This document shows, piece after piece, positions 34,750 to 44,565 of a stretch of DNA of 64,000 nt. The position numbers and the translations under genes were made by a program. The notes beneath the pieces were generated by a model. The model had not been told where the DNA came from, searched no databases, and worked only from the letters and a program-made list of their open reading frames with translations. Each line of letters begins with the position of its first letter. Position 1 is the first letter of the stretch. The DNA is from Kappaphycus alvarezii (lineage: Eukaryota > Rhodophyta > Florideophyceae > Gigartinales > Solieriaceae): the NCBI GenBank assembly GCA_002205965.3, contig NADL03000481.1, positions 1,488,001 through 1,552,000 of the forward strand. The letters are read 5' to 3'.

Positions 34750-37625
34750 TCACGCATCAGGTGATGCGAGAGACAGGGCACGGCGAGCTACGGCATGGGC
34801 CGTGAGCTGGAGGACGAGGGAGGAGAGGGTGGTGACCAGGCGGTCGTATTCGACGGCAGCGGTAGTGCCGCGTCGTGTGGAGAAGAAGGCGGCTATCTTC
34901 CCTAGCGCGTGTGGAGCAGAGGAGCCCAGTGCCCCGTGTGTGTCAAAGCCAAGGGGGTAGAAGTCAGCGTGTATTGTTGCGCAACGGTCGGCGTAGCGTG
35001 CCCTCTTCTGGGTCTCCACAGGGAAAGTGGCGCCGCCTGGGGTCTTGCGGCGTGGGGGATGGCGGCAGCTGTGTACGGGCTGGCGACAAAGACATCTATG
35101 GCGCAGGGGCGAGGAGAGAGCTCGTAATTGTCGATTAAGATGTCCATCCTGTGACGGTCTTGGGGCGGGAGGTGGTTTTCCGCGGGGAAGGTGTACTCGA
35201 GGGTGGGGTTGAGCAATGCGGATGGGTGCCGAAGTAGGGAGAACAGCTTGTTCCGTAGGTGGTTGTGCCTTCGGAGAAATCCTTCCATAGTTGGGCAATG
35301 AGTCGCGTGTCTGCCGAGCGGGTCGAGGATGGGCGGTGAGCGAGCGTTGGAGAGCAGACATCGAGGGCACTGGTCGTGGCCACTGAAGACCGGGTTGCCG
35401 AGGCGCAGTAGGACCATGTACGTCCAAATCTCGGGGGAGACTCGAGTAGAGCTGCGTGAGTCCGGGAGTGTGAGGAAAGGGGAGTTGGCAGAGCGGGTTC
35501 GGCAGCTAAGGTTCCTCGCGAGGCGTTGGGCTGCGGTTTCATGTTGCGGGGGAGAAGTTAGGTATGCTTGCAGGCGTTGCTCATGAATGGCATTGGTGAT
35601 AGTTTGCTGGACGCCTTGCGGTGGGCCCACCGTATGAAGGCGGGCGAGCAGGGGCTCGAGTTGGAGGTGGTCGGGGAGGAGGGACTGGTTGAGGGAGCTG
35701 TGCGTTCTGCGGATGGCAGAGGTGAGTAGGTGGCGCCCGTCGTCCGGGAGCAGGTCGAGGATGATGTGATAGGAACTGAGCATGGAACATAGATGAGCGG
35801 CGGCGTAGATTGAGGATGTGAGTGTGAGTCCCAGGCCGCCCATTGTGAAGGGAAGTGTTGCGCAGTGCCAAGAAGCCTGATGAAGGTCGCGATGAATCCT
35901 TTGAAAAGCCCCTCGCAGTTCTTCATCAAACGCATTTGACGAAGAAAGGGTTAGGTGCGGCGGGGTTGTCCGAAGGGTGTACACGAGCTTGCATGCGCTT
36001 GCGCAGTGGCGAAGGAGGTGGAAGGAAGTTTGGGGATCCCGGAGGGCTGGAAGGGCTGCCCAGATGTTCCGGGCGGACTGGAGGCTGTGTGGGAGGAGAG
36101 AAAAGCATCCGCGGTCAGTTCCGATCGGGGACCCGAGCACTGTAGTGGCCTCAGCAGTGACGATTTTGCATTGGAGGCGGGGGAGGTTGTCCTGTCCGAA
36201 CCACCATGCTTCAGTCTTCTGCATGTTAATAAACATTCCTATCTGCCTGCCTTCCCTCTCGATTGTATGCAGTAGATCCAGGGCGTCACGGGAGGGAAGG
36301 ATGATATTGCCGTCGTCGGCATACCATGCGTGCATCTTTGCTGCGGGGAAGGATGTGTGCAGATGGCGGAGGAAAGGTTGGATGGCGAGTGCGTACAGGT
36401 GCATGGCGAGAGGGTCGCCTTGGTGTGTACCTGTGGCAGACTGCAGGACGTAGGGGCCGAAGTGCAAATCCGAGGCCCTCCCGTAGGTTAGGTGAACGAA
36501 CCTGGCCGCCTGTGGAGCGTAGTCGATGACCGAGCGGAGAAAATAGGAGCGCTCCACGCAGTTGAAGGCGTTGGAGAGGTCGATTTTCAGTAGGACGTAG
36601 TCTTGATCTTTGAGGGCAGAAGCCGTGAGGCGGAGGGCGTGTATGATAGCTTCAATGCCGTGTCTAGAGCCAACTGCGTGTTGCAGCGGACGTAGGTGCG
36701 AGAGAAAGACGCCGTCGTTGCTCAGTCTAGCTGCTAGGAGCCGTGCCACAAAACGTCTGTATAGGATCCCTATTGCTATAGGCCGTAGACGTAGAGAGTC
36801 AGGTGAGCTTTTCGGGATTGCGATTAGTGATGCGGCGGAGAGGCAGGTTTGGAGTGAGGAGGGTACAGTGCCGTTTGCGAGCTTGTTGACGAAGTCCGTT
36901 AGGGCTGATAGTGCGTTTGCTTGTGGTTCTCCGCCCGCTGGAGCCGTGGAGAGGACGCGAAGGATGGAGGGTCGCATGCCATCCGGTCCGGGTGCCGAGT
37001 GCCTATTGAGGGCTTGCAAGGCTCGTCGAACCGTGGACTCGGCGAAGGGGGTGACGGTAGAGAGTTCGAGCTGAGGGGTTGGCGTGGCTTGTTGGAGGGG
37101 CGAGGGGTGAAGGTTCTGGAGGATGGGAAGTGTGTGTGGGGAAGGCGTCGCCGGTGGCGTGTTCTGTAGGAGGGCAGCCGTTGCTTTGGAGGGACATCCG
37201 TCCTGGACATATCGTTGACATCGTTGTATTGGAGACTGGGTCGCCCTCTGCGGCGCAGTGGGATGTTGCAGTGGTGGAAAGGCGTCAGTGCAGCTCGTGT
37301 AAAGCTGTTGCCATTGTCCTTGCCTAGCGAGGCGGATGCGGTTGCGGAGGGTTGAGATGAACGCCAGTGAAGAGCGAGTTCGTGTCTCGTGCCGGCCATT
37401 CCTGCGGAGAACTAGTTTTGGCGTTGCCAGGATGCAGGAGAGTGCGTCAGCTTGGGTGTCTTGTGTGCGGGCTGAGTTGTATCGGGAGTAGAGGTCGTGG
37501 AATAGGCGATGGAAGTCTGCGCGGAGGCTGTTGGGTAGGTATTTCAACGTTGGGATCCGCAGTTGATAGATAATGTCGGGTGTCGGGCATGGTTGGGGGG
37601 TCGAGGATGTGGGTGATGCACTCAT
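34750..37625 (-). CDS. Non-LTR reverse transcriptase with zinc-finger and endonuclease-like tail (ORF2)
   Basis: A nearly unbroken 907-codon frame (37625-34902) plus a C-terminal part in the next frame to 34750, joined by one lost base near 35010. Order: APGPDGMRPSILR near residue 214; SLIAIPKSSPDSLRLRPIAI; RHGIEAIIHALRL; LLKIDLSNAFNCVERSYFLR; TGTHQGDPLAMHLYAL; catalytic AWYADDGNI; and FTMGGLGLTL. Then CPRCLL...GRHATHCP...RRHN, a CCHC-type motif with R/K-H-N, and HRMDILIDNY...CAIDVFVASP followed in the other frame by KRARYADR and FYPLGFDTHGALG. That order is typical of early-branching non-LTR elements with a restriction-like endonuclease. Catalytic residues are intact, so recent activity is plausible. 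A 3' AATAAA follows the stop on the minus strand near 34720. Confidence 0.8.
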
Positions 37626-37706
37626 TGGGAGGTGACCATGTCAGCATCAAGTGGAGGCGGTGTGCCAAGCGGGGTCGTGGGGAGTGGGCCGTCAATTTCG
37701 AAGTCG

Positions 37707-38749
37707 TCAAGAACACTTTGAGGGGGAAGCGGGGGGGCTGGGGGATGTCGGTGGGTGGGGAGGGCACGGGTTCGGGAGTCGCGGGGTCAGGGGGCGGGGC
37801 TCTTGCATACGGGCGGGTGGGGTCCCGGAGGGGGCTTGGGTAGGGAGGAGTGAGTCGGCGATTTGGCGAAGGGTTGCGAGGAAGTCGTGGCGCAGGCGCC
37901 ATTTGCACTCGTCAGAGGAGAGGCGGGCGATTTCGGCGGTGATGATTTGACGGAATGCGGCGAGGTCGGCGTCAGATCGGCAGGCTTCGCGGGGATTCTG
38001 TATTTCCGTGAACTGCAGCTGGGGTACAATGAGGTCCTCGGTGGTGGCTTGGTGGCGGAACCTCCTGTAGGCGTGAGGGATGAGCGGGACAGCACGCTCG
38101 GGTGCGATCAGGAAGAAGATCGAGGGAGTGGCGGACTGGAGCACAGCAAGAGGTGCGCGCAGTCCTCCCTCACGCAGGGCGTGACGGATGTGAGAAGGGC
38201 TGCGGATTCGTCCAGTGGATTCGGTAACTTGAACGTGGATGATGCGGCACGGTTCAGGTGCACAGAGCCTGCGGGCGGTGGATGCGATGGTGGAGCGGGC
38301 GCGACGGGTGAGAAGCGTGGGGTAATCGGGATCGTCGGCGGTGTCGGTCGGGGGGCGTCTTGGAGGCGGAGCGCCGGGAGGGAACGCGCGGGGCGCGCAG
38401 GTGCGGGGCGTGCGGCGACTGAGGCGTACGTGGGGGTGGCGTTGGCTGGGTGGCGCGTGACGTCGGCTGTCGCGTCGACGTTTTCCGAGCTCACGGGTGA
38501 GCCGGGTGAAGCAGAGTCGGGGAAAAAGGCAGTGGACAGTTTGTGCAGCAGGGCAAATTCCTGCCGCATCATTGTTTCAACAGCGCGGAAGCCAGGGCCT
38601 TTTTTCATGGCAGCTGCGAAACGCGAAACGGCGTTCTCGTCCCCGAGGTCAAGGGGGCAGATGGCGGTACGGAAGGACATGGCAAGCTTGAGGAAGGAGG
38701 CGGCGAAGTTCTCCGGCTGGAGGGAGGGGGGGTTGGGGGGGGTGCGCAT
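37707..38749 (-). CDS. ORF1 of the non-LTR element (function unknown)
   Basis: Upstream of and co-oriented with the reverse transcriptase. Starts at ATG 38749 (MRTPPNPPSLQ), about 15 bp inside the boundary with the right direct repeat. A helical N-terminal part (FAASFLKLAMSFRTA, MMRQEFALLHKLSTAFF) is followed by a long Ala/Pro-rich linker, a frame break near 38120, then VPLIPHAYRRFRHQ and WRLRHDFLATLRQIADSLL and a Pro-rich end. No zinc knuckle, RRM or coiled coil is obvious. Position suggests an RNA-binding gag-like role; that is inference. It may be continuous with ORF2 in the intact element. Confidence 0.5.
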
Positions 38750-38764
38750 GACGAAACTCAGTAG

Positions 38765-39143
38765 TTTAACCACACCTTTCTGAGTTCTGCACTACGGAAA
38801 CAAACTGTGCTGTACTGTGGGGTAGACATGCCAGACACCCAAACAGTCAGGGCAGGTTGTATTCAAAGAGCAACCTCGTAGCGGATGCAACCTCGTAGCG
38901 GATGCTCTACTGGAGGAGTGAAGACTCGCCTGCATCAGAAGCTTGGATATTCAATCTGGTCAACATGTGCAGCATCCGTAATTTGTCGCACACCGCAACA
39001 CGCAGGGCTTAGCCACCCAATTCCAACTTGATTTCCAGTACTTTGCAACGTTGCACATTTGGACTGTACACCAGTGATAAAAGATGGAACCTTGTCGAGA
39101 ATAACAAACGATGTTTGGAATAGATACAGTAGTTACAATGTAC
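38765..39143 (+). repeat. Right direct repeat flanking the non-LTR element (379 bp)
   Basis: Same orientation and sequence as 34344-34705, with an extra 19-bp tandem duplication of the unit GCAACCTCGTAGCGGATGC near 38872-38909. Confidence 0.9.
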
Positions 39144-39281
39144 TGATTGGTCGTAGCCCGCAACATGCAGAAGTTTGCCTCCCGCTCCAAAGCTAGTCAA
39201 TTTTAGTGGCTCTTTACAAGTATTGAAGAAAATTAATGAGTAAATACAGTAACCCTCTCCATGGTATGTACTGTACAGTAA

Positions 39282-39345
39282 GACAATCTGGTCGTCTAAT
39301 TCAGTCTCTTTTTTCGCGCATGTCGCTGTACGTGGCCAACGGAAC
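39282..39345 (+). repeat. Short dispersed repeat, inverted copy at 49158-49222
   Basis: ACAATCTGGTCGTCTA and CGCGCATGTCGCTG are shared with the reverse complement of 49158-49222, with a slightly variable spacer and similar GTAC-rich flanks. The element it belongs to is not recognised. Confidence 0.6.
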
Positions 39346-39360
39346 ATAGGCTAACCTATT

Positions 39361-39598
39361 TTTCGTCTAGTGTAGACTTGTTTGTGCGGATGAAACGTCA
39401 ACAGATGGATAGCGAGGCTGGGACTACAGAGGACAGTACACGATGCGTAAGTGTCACCTACCTAGAACTGTACTAGTGCCGTCACCGGTCTTGGAGGAGG
39501 ATCCCAACGATTGAGCAAGAGCAAAGTCGGTTTGTGCAAGAATGGGGATAATTAAGCATCGCGCTTAGTGATAGGTAGGAGGCATGCCTCTCTCTCTA
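39361..39598 (+). repeat. Left direct repeat of the DIRS element
   Basis: Starts TTTCGTCTAGTGTAGACTTG and ends in ATGCCTCTCTCTCT. The right copy at 43496-43731 is about 95 percent identical by eye and in the same orientation. Same-orientation end repeats suit a PAT-like or Ngaro-like split-direct-repeat organisation. Confidence 0.85.
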
Positions 39599-39753
39599 TG
39601 CCTCTCTCTCTCTCTCGAGAGTCCCCAGGTAGACCCAGGTGGTAGGCACGTTTCAAGCAGGTCAAAAGAATCCGACCAAGTTAGAGAAAGAACTCAAACA
39701 AGAAACTCAATCTGTGTATCCTTTCTTTGAGAACTCATCAATAAGCACTTAAC

Positions 39754-40428
39754 ATGTTTAAGGACAGTGTTAACGAGGTCAATTCACTTCTTGTCAAGGC
39801 AAAGAAAGTTGCTAAAGGTGAACCACTTTCCGAAGCTGCGATTGAGCCGGAGTGGACGCACACCTACGCGAAAATTGCCCGTTGTTGCCGAGATGATGGT
39901 GGGTTTGGGCTAACACGTTATCCTTACTAGCCAGGACCCTCCGTCGGCGCCTTTACTGGTGGGTTCTTCGAGCACACTGAGTGGCTCCTAAGGAAAGGTA
40001 TAGAAAAGAACAATAGTCTAGGTGCAGTATCGGAGTATGAAGTACATTACATCAACTCCGCAGGATACTGGATGGCTTTTCATGAGGAAGCAATTGGCTT
40101 ACGTCAAGAAGCTATCGAAGCCAGTAACGAAGCAGATGCTAAGAGTTATGACGTATGGGCATTGATGTCGATTCGATACGGCCTCCGGGTTGTTGGTCTT
40201 CGTGCAGAATTCTATAAGATGTCCTCTCGCGATCCTGCCCATGCTGATATGGTTATGCCAAGCCTTCAAAGGCGCTGCGATATTGCAGCAGCTGATGATC
40301 GTGTTGAGCCCTTCGAAAATATGGAGTCGCACATGGCAACTAAGGTGATGAAGGCAGTCGCCACTCTCAGTGCAAACATCGCAACGAAGCTTGCCAATGG
40401 AAAGGGTGGAGCCGCCAATGTCCAGTAG
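39754..40428 (+). CDS. DIRS element first ORF (gag-like), one in-frame TAG
   Basis: From ATG 39754 (MFKDSVNEVNSLLVKAKKVA) a single frame runs to TAG 40426-40428, interrupted only by TAG at 39928-39930 (TRYPY stop PGPSVGAF). The product, about 224 residues if read through, is mostly helical with no zinc knuckle. It lies directly ahead of the reverse transcriptase frame inside a DIRS-type element, so a gag role is inferred from position. Confidence 0.5.
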
Positions 40429-40433
40429 TCTCC

Positions 40434-42414
40434 ATGCGACGCGAGCGCCCGCTTTGGCGATACACGCAACGGCAAGCCAAAGCGTGGCGCAAACTGGGTG
40501 CATCCGACTATTTGTGTCGAGCCGTCCAGTTCGGTATCTGCCAAAACTTATTGACACCTTTTCAGCCCGAAACGGAGGCATGGCTGTCCGAGATACCTAA
40601 AAAAGCGGAAGATCGGGCGTATACGGAGGCCGATCTTGTCGAGGGATGCCGTTCGGGATCGTACGAGGAAGTCTCACTGCAGCATGTCCAGCGTGCTCAC
40701 AAAGCTGGTGCAGTGATCTCGTCCTCGTTGACAGTATGGCAAGAGAAAGATGGAATCAAGAAGGGAAGATTCGTGGTCAAACTTTCCGTGCAATCGAAGC
40801 ATTGGAAGAAAGGGTCGGTGCGTATGGAGAATCTGGCAGAGTTTGCCATGACTCGCCAAAAAAGGGACCAAATGCTCTCCATGGATATTTACCGTAGCTA
40901 TCGGGCGTTCTGTCTCCACCCATCAATGAGAGATTGGTCTATATTCCATTACAGTGGCCGGTTTTATCGCTGTGTCGCTTTATATTTCGGCTAGGGAAGG
41001 TCCCCGTTATGGTTTACGCAGCTCATGGATCCGTTAGTGACAGAAATGAGGCATCGGGGGTGGAGAATACTTCACTATATCGAAGACTTTCTTGTGGTCC
41101 CGTCACCCTACGGTTGCCATTTTGGATCACTGCGAACTTGCTCGTCCGCAGCTGGAGAAGCTTCTAGCCACGTTTGGGCTGAAGCGTCACCCAGACAAGG
41201 GGGAATGGTTAGATTCAAAGGTTGTGGATCATCTAGGGGTTTTCGTGGATACGACCGAACTCAAGTTTTACGTGCGACCGGACAAAGTCTTGAAAGTCGA
41301 AGTACTAGCAAGGAAAATAATGAATTCAGCGATGATCGGAAAGCGATGGGTTCCAGAGTCATGGTTGACGACCTTCTGCGGTACCTGAGTGTCGCGAAGC
41401 TTAGCTACGCCATGGGTACGGTACTATACTCGCTCTCTATACTCGGACATGAGCATATAATGACCACGCGATGCTCGCGGAAGGTGCCGCCTTCCTCACC
41501 AGTAAATTCGAGACTTAAAATTCTGGAAGAATCTGTCTTGGGAAGACCTACAAGGACGCCTTGTGCAACCAGCTACGCCAAATGGGTCTATGCATACAGA
41601 CACGGCCGACATTGGTTATGGTGGGACACTTCACGACTCGGACCTCCGTCCAGGTCGCCCTGGACTGTGGTGTGCCCAAGGCGTCTGGCATTGGGAGGAG
41701 CGGGCAAAAAGTATCACCCTCCGCGAACTACGTGCAATACGGAAACTCCTCTTGAGCGCCCTTGGAGACGAGGCTATACGATGGGATATGCGACACTTGC
41801 GTTTGTACGTCGAAAATCAAGCGGTAGTCCATATTACGAACAGCATGGTGTCCGCGAACACGGCGCTGATGCGCGAATTACGGCGCCTGAAATGTTTGCT
41901 CGATCGAATGAGTATATCAAGTCGCGCGTAATGGCTCCCCTTAGCGTTAAATCGCTTCGCAGATGCATTATCGCGACGCTTCCCTCGCGGAGACTTGCAG
42001 ATCTGAGGGCAGCTATTGCGTTCCGTCGTGGCTGGGATGAAGGCGCCGATCGACACCTTCAAGTTCCGCCCGTTAGGAGAACCGCCATGGTTCGCTCGTC
42101 GACAAGCGTACAAGGAGCTCGCTGGAGAATGGAAGCCCAACGAAGTTCGGCTCCTATGCCCACCGATCGACCACCTCAACGCCACAGTCTTGAAGCTGGC
42201 TCAGACCAGGGCACCCGCGTTCCTCATCATTCCGCATTGGCCGAGGCAACCGTGGCACCAGGCTGAGGTACGAATGGCTTCCAAGGTTACGGTATTGACG
42301 GAGCCAGCTCACGAAATATGGATGGGCCAGCGACGCGTGAACCCAGCATGGAAAGCGCTTCTGCTTGAAGTCAATCTCGACAGACGCGGTCCCATACCCG
42401 AGTCAATCGAGTGA
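40434..42414 (+). pseudogene. DIRS reverse transcriptase and RNase H, several stops and shifts
   Basis: DIRS-type polymerase. RT blocks: MLSMDIYRSYRAFCLHPSMR, FHYSGRFYRCVALYFG, then TAG at 40992-40994 where the family has Trp (FGWGRSP), GRSPLWFTQLMDPL in the same frame, YIEDFLVVPSP (the YxDD box is degraded to YIED), a one-base gain near 41113, then LEKLLATFGLKRHPDKGEW. The RNase H part begins HTDTADIGYGGTL near 41575 and ends near NRFADALSRRFPRGDLQ, with TAA and TGA stops at about 41929 and 42004. The final frame ends at TGA 42412-42414, overlapping the ATG of the recombinase. Family assignment clear; this copy is dead. Confidence 0.75.
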
Positions 42415-43385
42415 TGGGTCATCAAGTCGAGAACGTGGCTGGTGCTACTCGTGGGGCTCGAGCGGCGGCAATTCTCATAACCGAATACGCTTTGAACAAC
42501 AGGACGATTTCTTCCCGTAACTCTCAGTGGCAGGCATGGTTGGAGTTTTGTAATTCTGAGAACCGAACACCACTACCTGTGACTGAAGCCCACCTGCTAG
42601 CCTTTATTGGTTGGTTGAAGGTGGAGCGAGAAGAAGGTCGTCGAAACGTCAGTAGATCTTCTATACCACAGTACTTTAGTGCTGTGCGGAAGATGCAACT
42701 GGAACTGAGTAATCAGCCAGTTCCGTCATTCGGTCTGGTTGGTCACGTTCCTCGCGATTATGCAAAGTGGGAAGAGGAAAATTTTCCGCAAGAGGAGGTA
42801 AGGTGCGGCATTGATGCCACACAGGCGCATCGAATCTGGGGGTTAGGCATGTCTTCAACATCTATCCGTGTTATCCGCAATGCCACAATGTGTGTCTTTG
42901 CGTACTATTTCAACGGGCTACGCGACAGCTCGGTGGTTTCAATCGCTACGCCCAACGTACAGTTAACTGAACAGATCATGACCGTGCATTTATCAGTCGT
43001 TAAAGGGAAGGAAGCCAGTCAAGTTTCGCTATTAAACTACGAAGGCAACAACGACCTGTCATCTCCACTCGATCTCTTCCGCAAGTGGAACTCCTGCCGT
43101 GGACAACATCCGCGATACTTTGCTCTCCCTGGTGAACGAGTCGAATAGACACGGGGTGGGCTCAATCAGGCACTGAAGAGTTGTATCGAGATGTTAGAGC
43201 TAGTACCAACCATCCATGGCAAGTTCACCTCGAATTCGTTACGCATCGGCTCGCATACGGAACAGGTGTTGTTGGGAATTCCCGTTGAAGCACGACTCGC
43301 AAAGTTCGGTTGGGGCTAAAACAGCCAAGACATGGCTAATTTATTTGTACTTTGACCGCCGAATTCGTCCTACCGCCTCGTCCTA
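42414..43385 (+). pseudogene. DIRS tyrosine recombinase, two in-frame stops and a shift
   Basis: Starts at ATG 42414, sharing TGATG with the upstream stop. An N-terminal SAM-like core-binding domain (WQAWLEFCNSENRTPLPVTE, HLLAFIGWL) is followed by the catalytic domain: FNGLRDSSVVSI (first Arg), VVKGKEASQVSL (Lys), NSLRIGSHTEQVLLGIP (second Arg; the His of HxxR is Asn here) and, after a shift, YFDRR (nucleophile Tyr). TAG at 43146-43148 and TAA near 43318 interrupt one frame. Such recombinases integrate the circular cDNA of DIRS elements, replacing an integrase. Confidence 0.75.
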
Positions 43386-43495
43386 ATGGTTTTTGGGATG
43401 CTATGCCTTGCCCGCATCCGTTGCCATTCGTGGTAACGAACCCTTGGCGTAATGGCCGCGGTTCTGTCGGTTTCCTCGCTCATGAATATTGGAAG

Positions 43496-43731
43496 TTTCG
43501 TCTAGTGTAGACTTGTTTATGCGGATGAAACGTCAACAGATGGATAGCGAGGATGGGACTACAGAGGACAGTACACGATGCGTACGTGTCACCTACCTAG
43601 AACTGTACTAGTTCCCGCACCGGTCTGGGAGGAAGATCCCAACGATTGAGCAAGAGCAAAGTCGGTTTGCGCAAGGATTGGGATACTTAAGCATCGCGCG
43701 CAATGATAAGTAGGAGGTATGCCTCTCTCTC
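43496..43731 (+). repeat. Right direct repeat of the DIRS element
   Basis: Same-orientation copy of 39361-39598; followed by further CT runs at 43770-43790. Confidence 0.85.
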
Positions 43732-44235
43732 TTCCGCCCTCCCTCCCGTGGTTAATACCACATCATGCCTCTCTCTCTCTGAAGGAGTGTACAGAGGGGT
43801 ACACAGTGGGGTAACGAACACATGTACATTTGTGAGGTGGAGTTCAAAAGTTATCCTGGCAGGGGCGGCGGTGCAAGGGGAGGGTGAAGAGGTGGTGGGT
43901 GGGCGATTTTGTCAAATGGCAAGATGGCGGAGATGTCAAAGTGTCAGACATGAAACATAACGTGTCAGGAAGTTCCGAGTTCGACTCCAGATGGGGACAT
44001 GTCCACGCTGTTGCGTTCCTTTTATTTGATTGATGTTTCGCTCTGTATCAATTGGAGGCGGTGACAAGAAGTCACGCACTGTGGAGTTCTGTCGCTACAG
44101 CATTATGCTTAATAAACGACGTTTCAATCATTAAAACACCCCAATTTTCCCCCGTAGCCGGCGTGGACCACCTTGCCAGCCCTCAGGTAGCAATGTCGTT
44201 GGATCTTGCAACGGACACATCTCAAACTAATTCTT
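43732..44235. other. Unassigned DNA between DIRS and the palindrome
   Basis: Only short frames; CT microsatellites at 43770-43790. No gene recognised. Confidence 0.4.
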
Positions 44236-44565
44236 CATTGGCGCTACTCTCTACAACCACCGCGCTTACTTGCAATAGGTGTTTTTCAAGCTATCGTCGC
44301 CTTGGCTTGTCAGGGCTTCGGTAATGCAGTTTTCTTCCTTCCCTTTTCCGTGTGCGAGCATCGGTTCAGTCGTTGCCGGATTGAGTTGAGTCTTTTTGGT
44401 CTCTCTTTCTTTCCCCCTCTAGTACTTGCAGGGAACAGTTTATCGGATATTTACAGTACCCTCCGAAGTTGTAAATTTGACTAATTTCTCAGAGACTCTC
44501 TAGCTGTCTGCGTGACTCTGCTGCTCTGGTCGATGGCGGTGACCAGGTCAAAATACTGTAAAGTA
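44236..44565 (+). repeat. Left arm of a 330-bp palindrome around the Tc1 element
   Basis: Nearly identical to the reverse complement of 46086-46416, with a few substitutions and one-base indels toward the outer end. The arms meet exactly at the TA target dinucleotides of the Tc1 element. Confidence 0.85.

Larger units (their letters stand above)
34706..38764 (-). mobile_element. Near-intact non-LTR retrotransposon between two direct repeats
   Basis: The 4,059 bp enclosed by the repeats hold ORF1 and ORF2 on the minus strand and little else. The 5' end abuts the right repeat and the 3' end (AATAAA, no long A tail) abuts the left repeat. The 9.9-12.7 kb copy is the same family but lacks these flanks. 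Confidence 0.7.
39361..43731 (+). mobile_element. DIRS-type retrotransposon with split direct repeats
   Basis: Complete outline: left repeat, gag-like frame, RT/RNase H, tyrosine recombinase, right repeat. No integrase, protease or LTR-like PBS was seen, as expected for DIRS. It adjoins the right repeat of the non-LTR element at a distance of 217 bp. Confidence 0.75.

Noticed and set aside
41025-42266. A 413-residue open frame in the DIRS element as one protein
   Set aside because: Only its first 30 residues continue the reverse transcriptase; the conserved RT and RNase H blocks then move to another frame, so the rest is a shadow.
43960-44010. GAGTTCGACTC as a possible tRNA T-arm
   Set aside because: The bases around the loop do not pair as a T-stem and no acceptor or anticodon stem could be placed.
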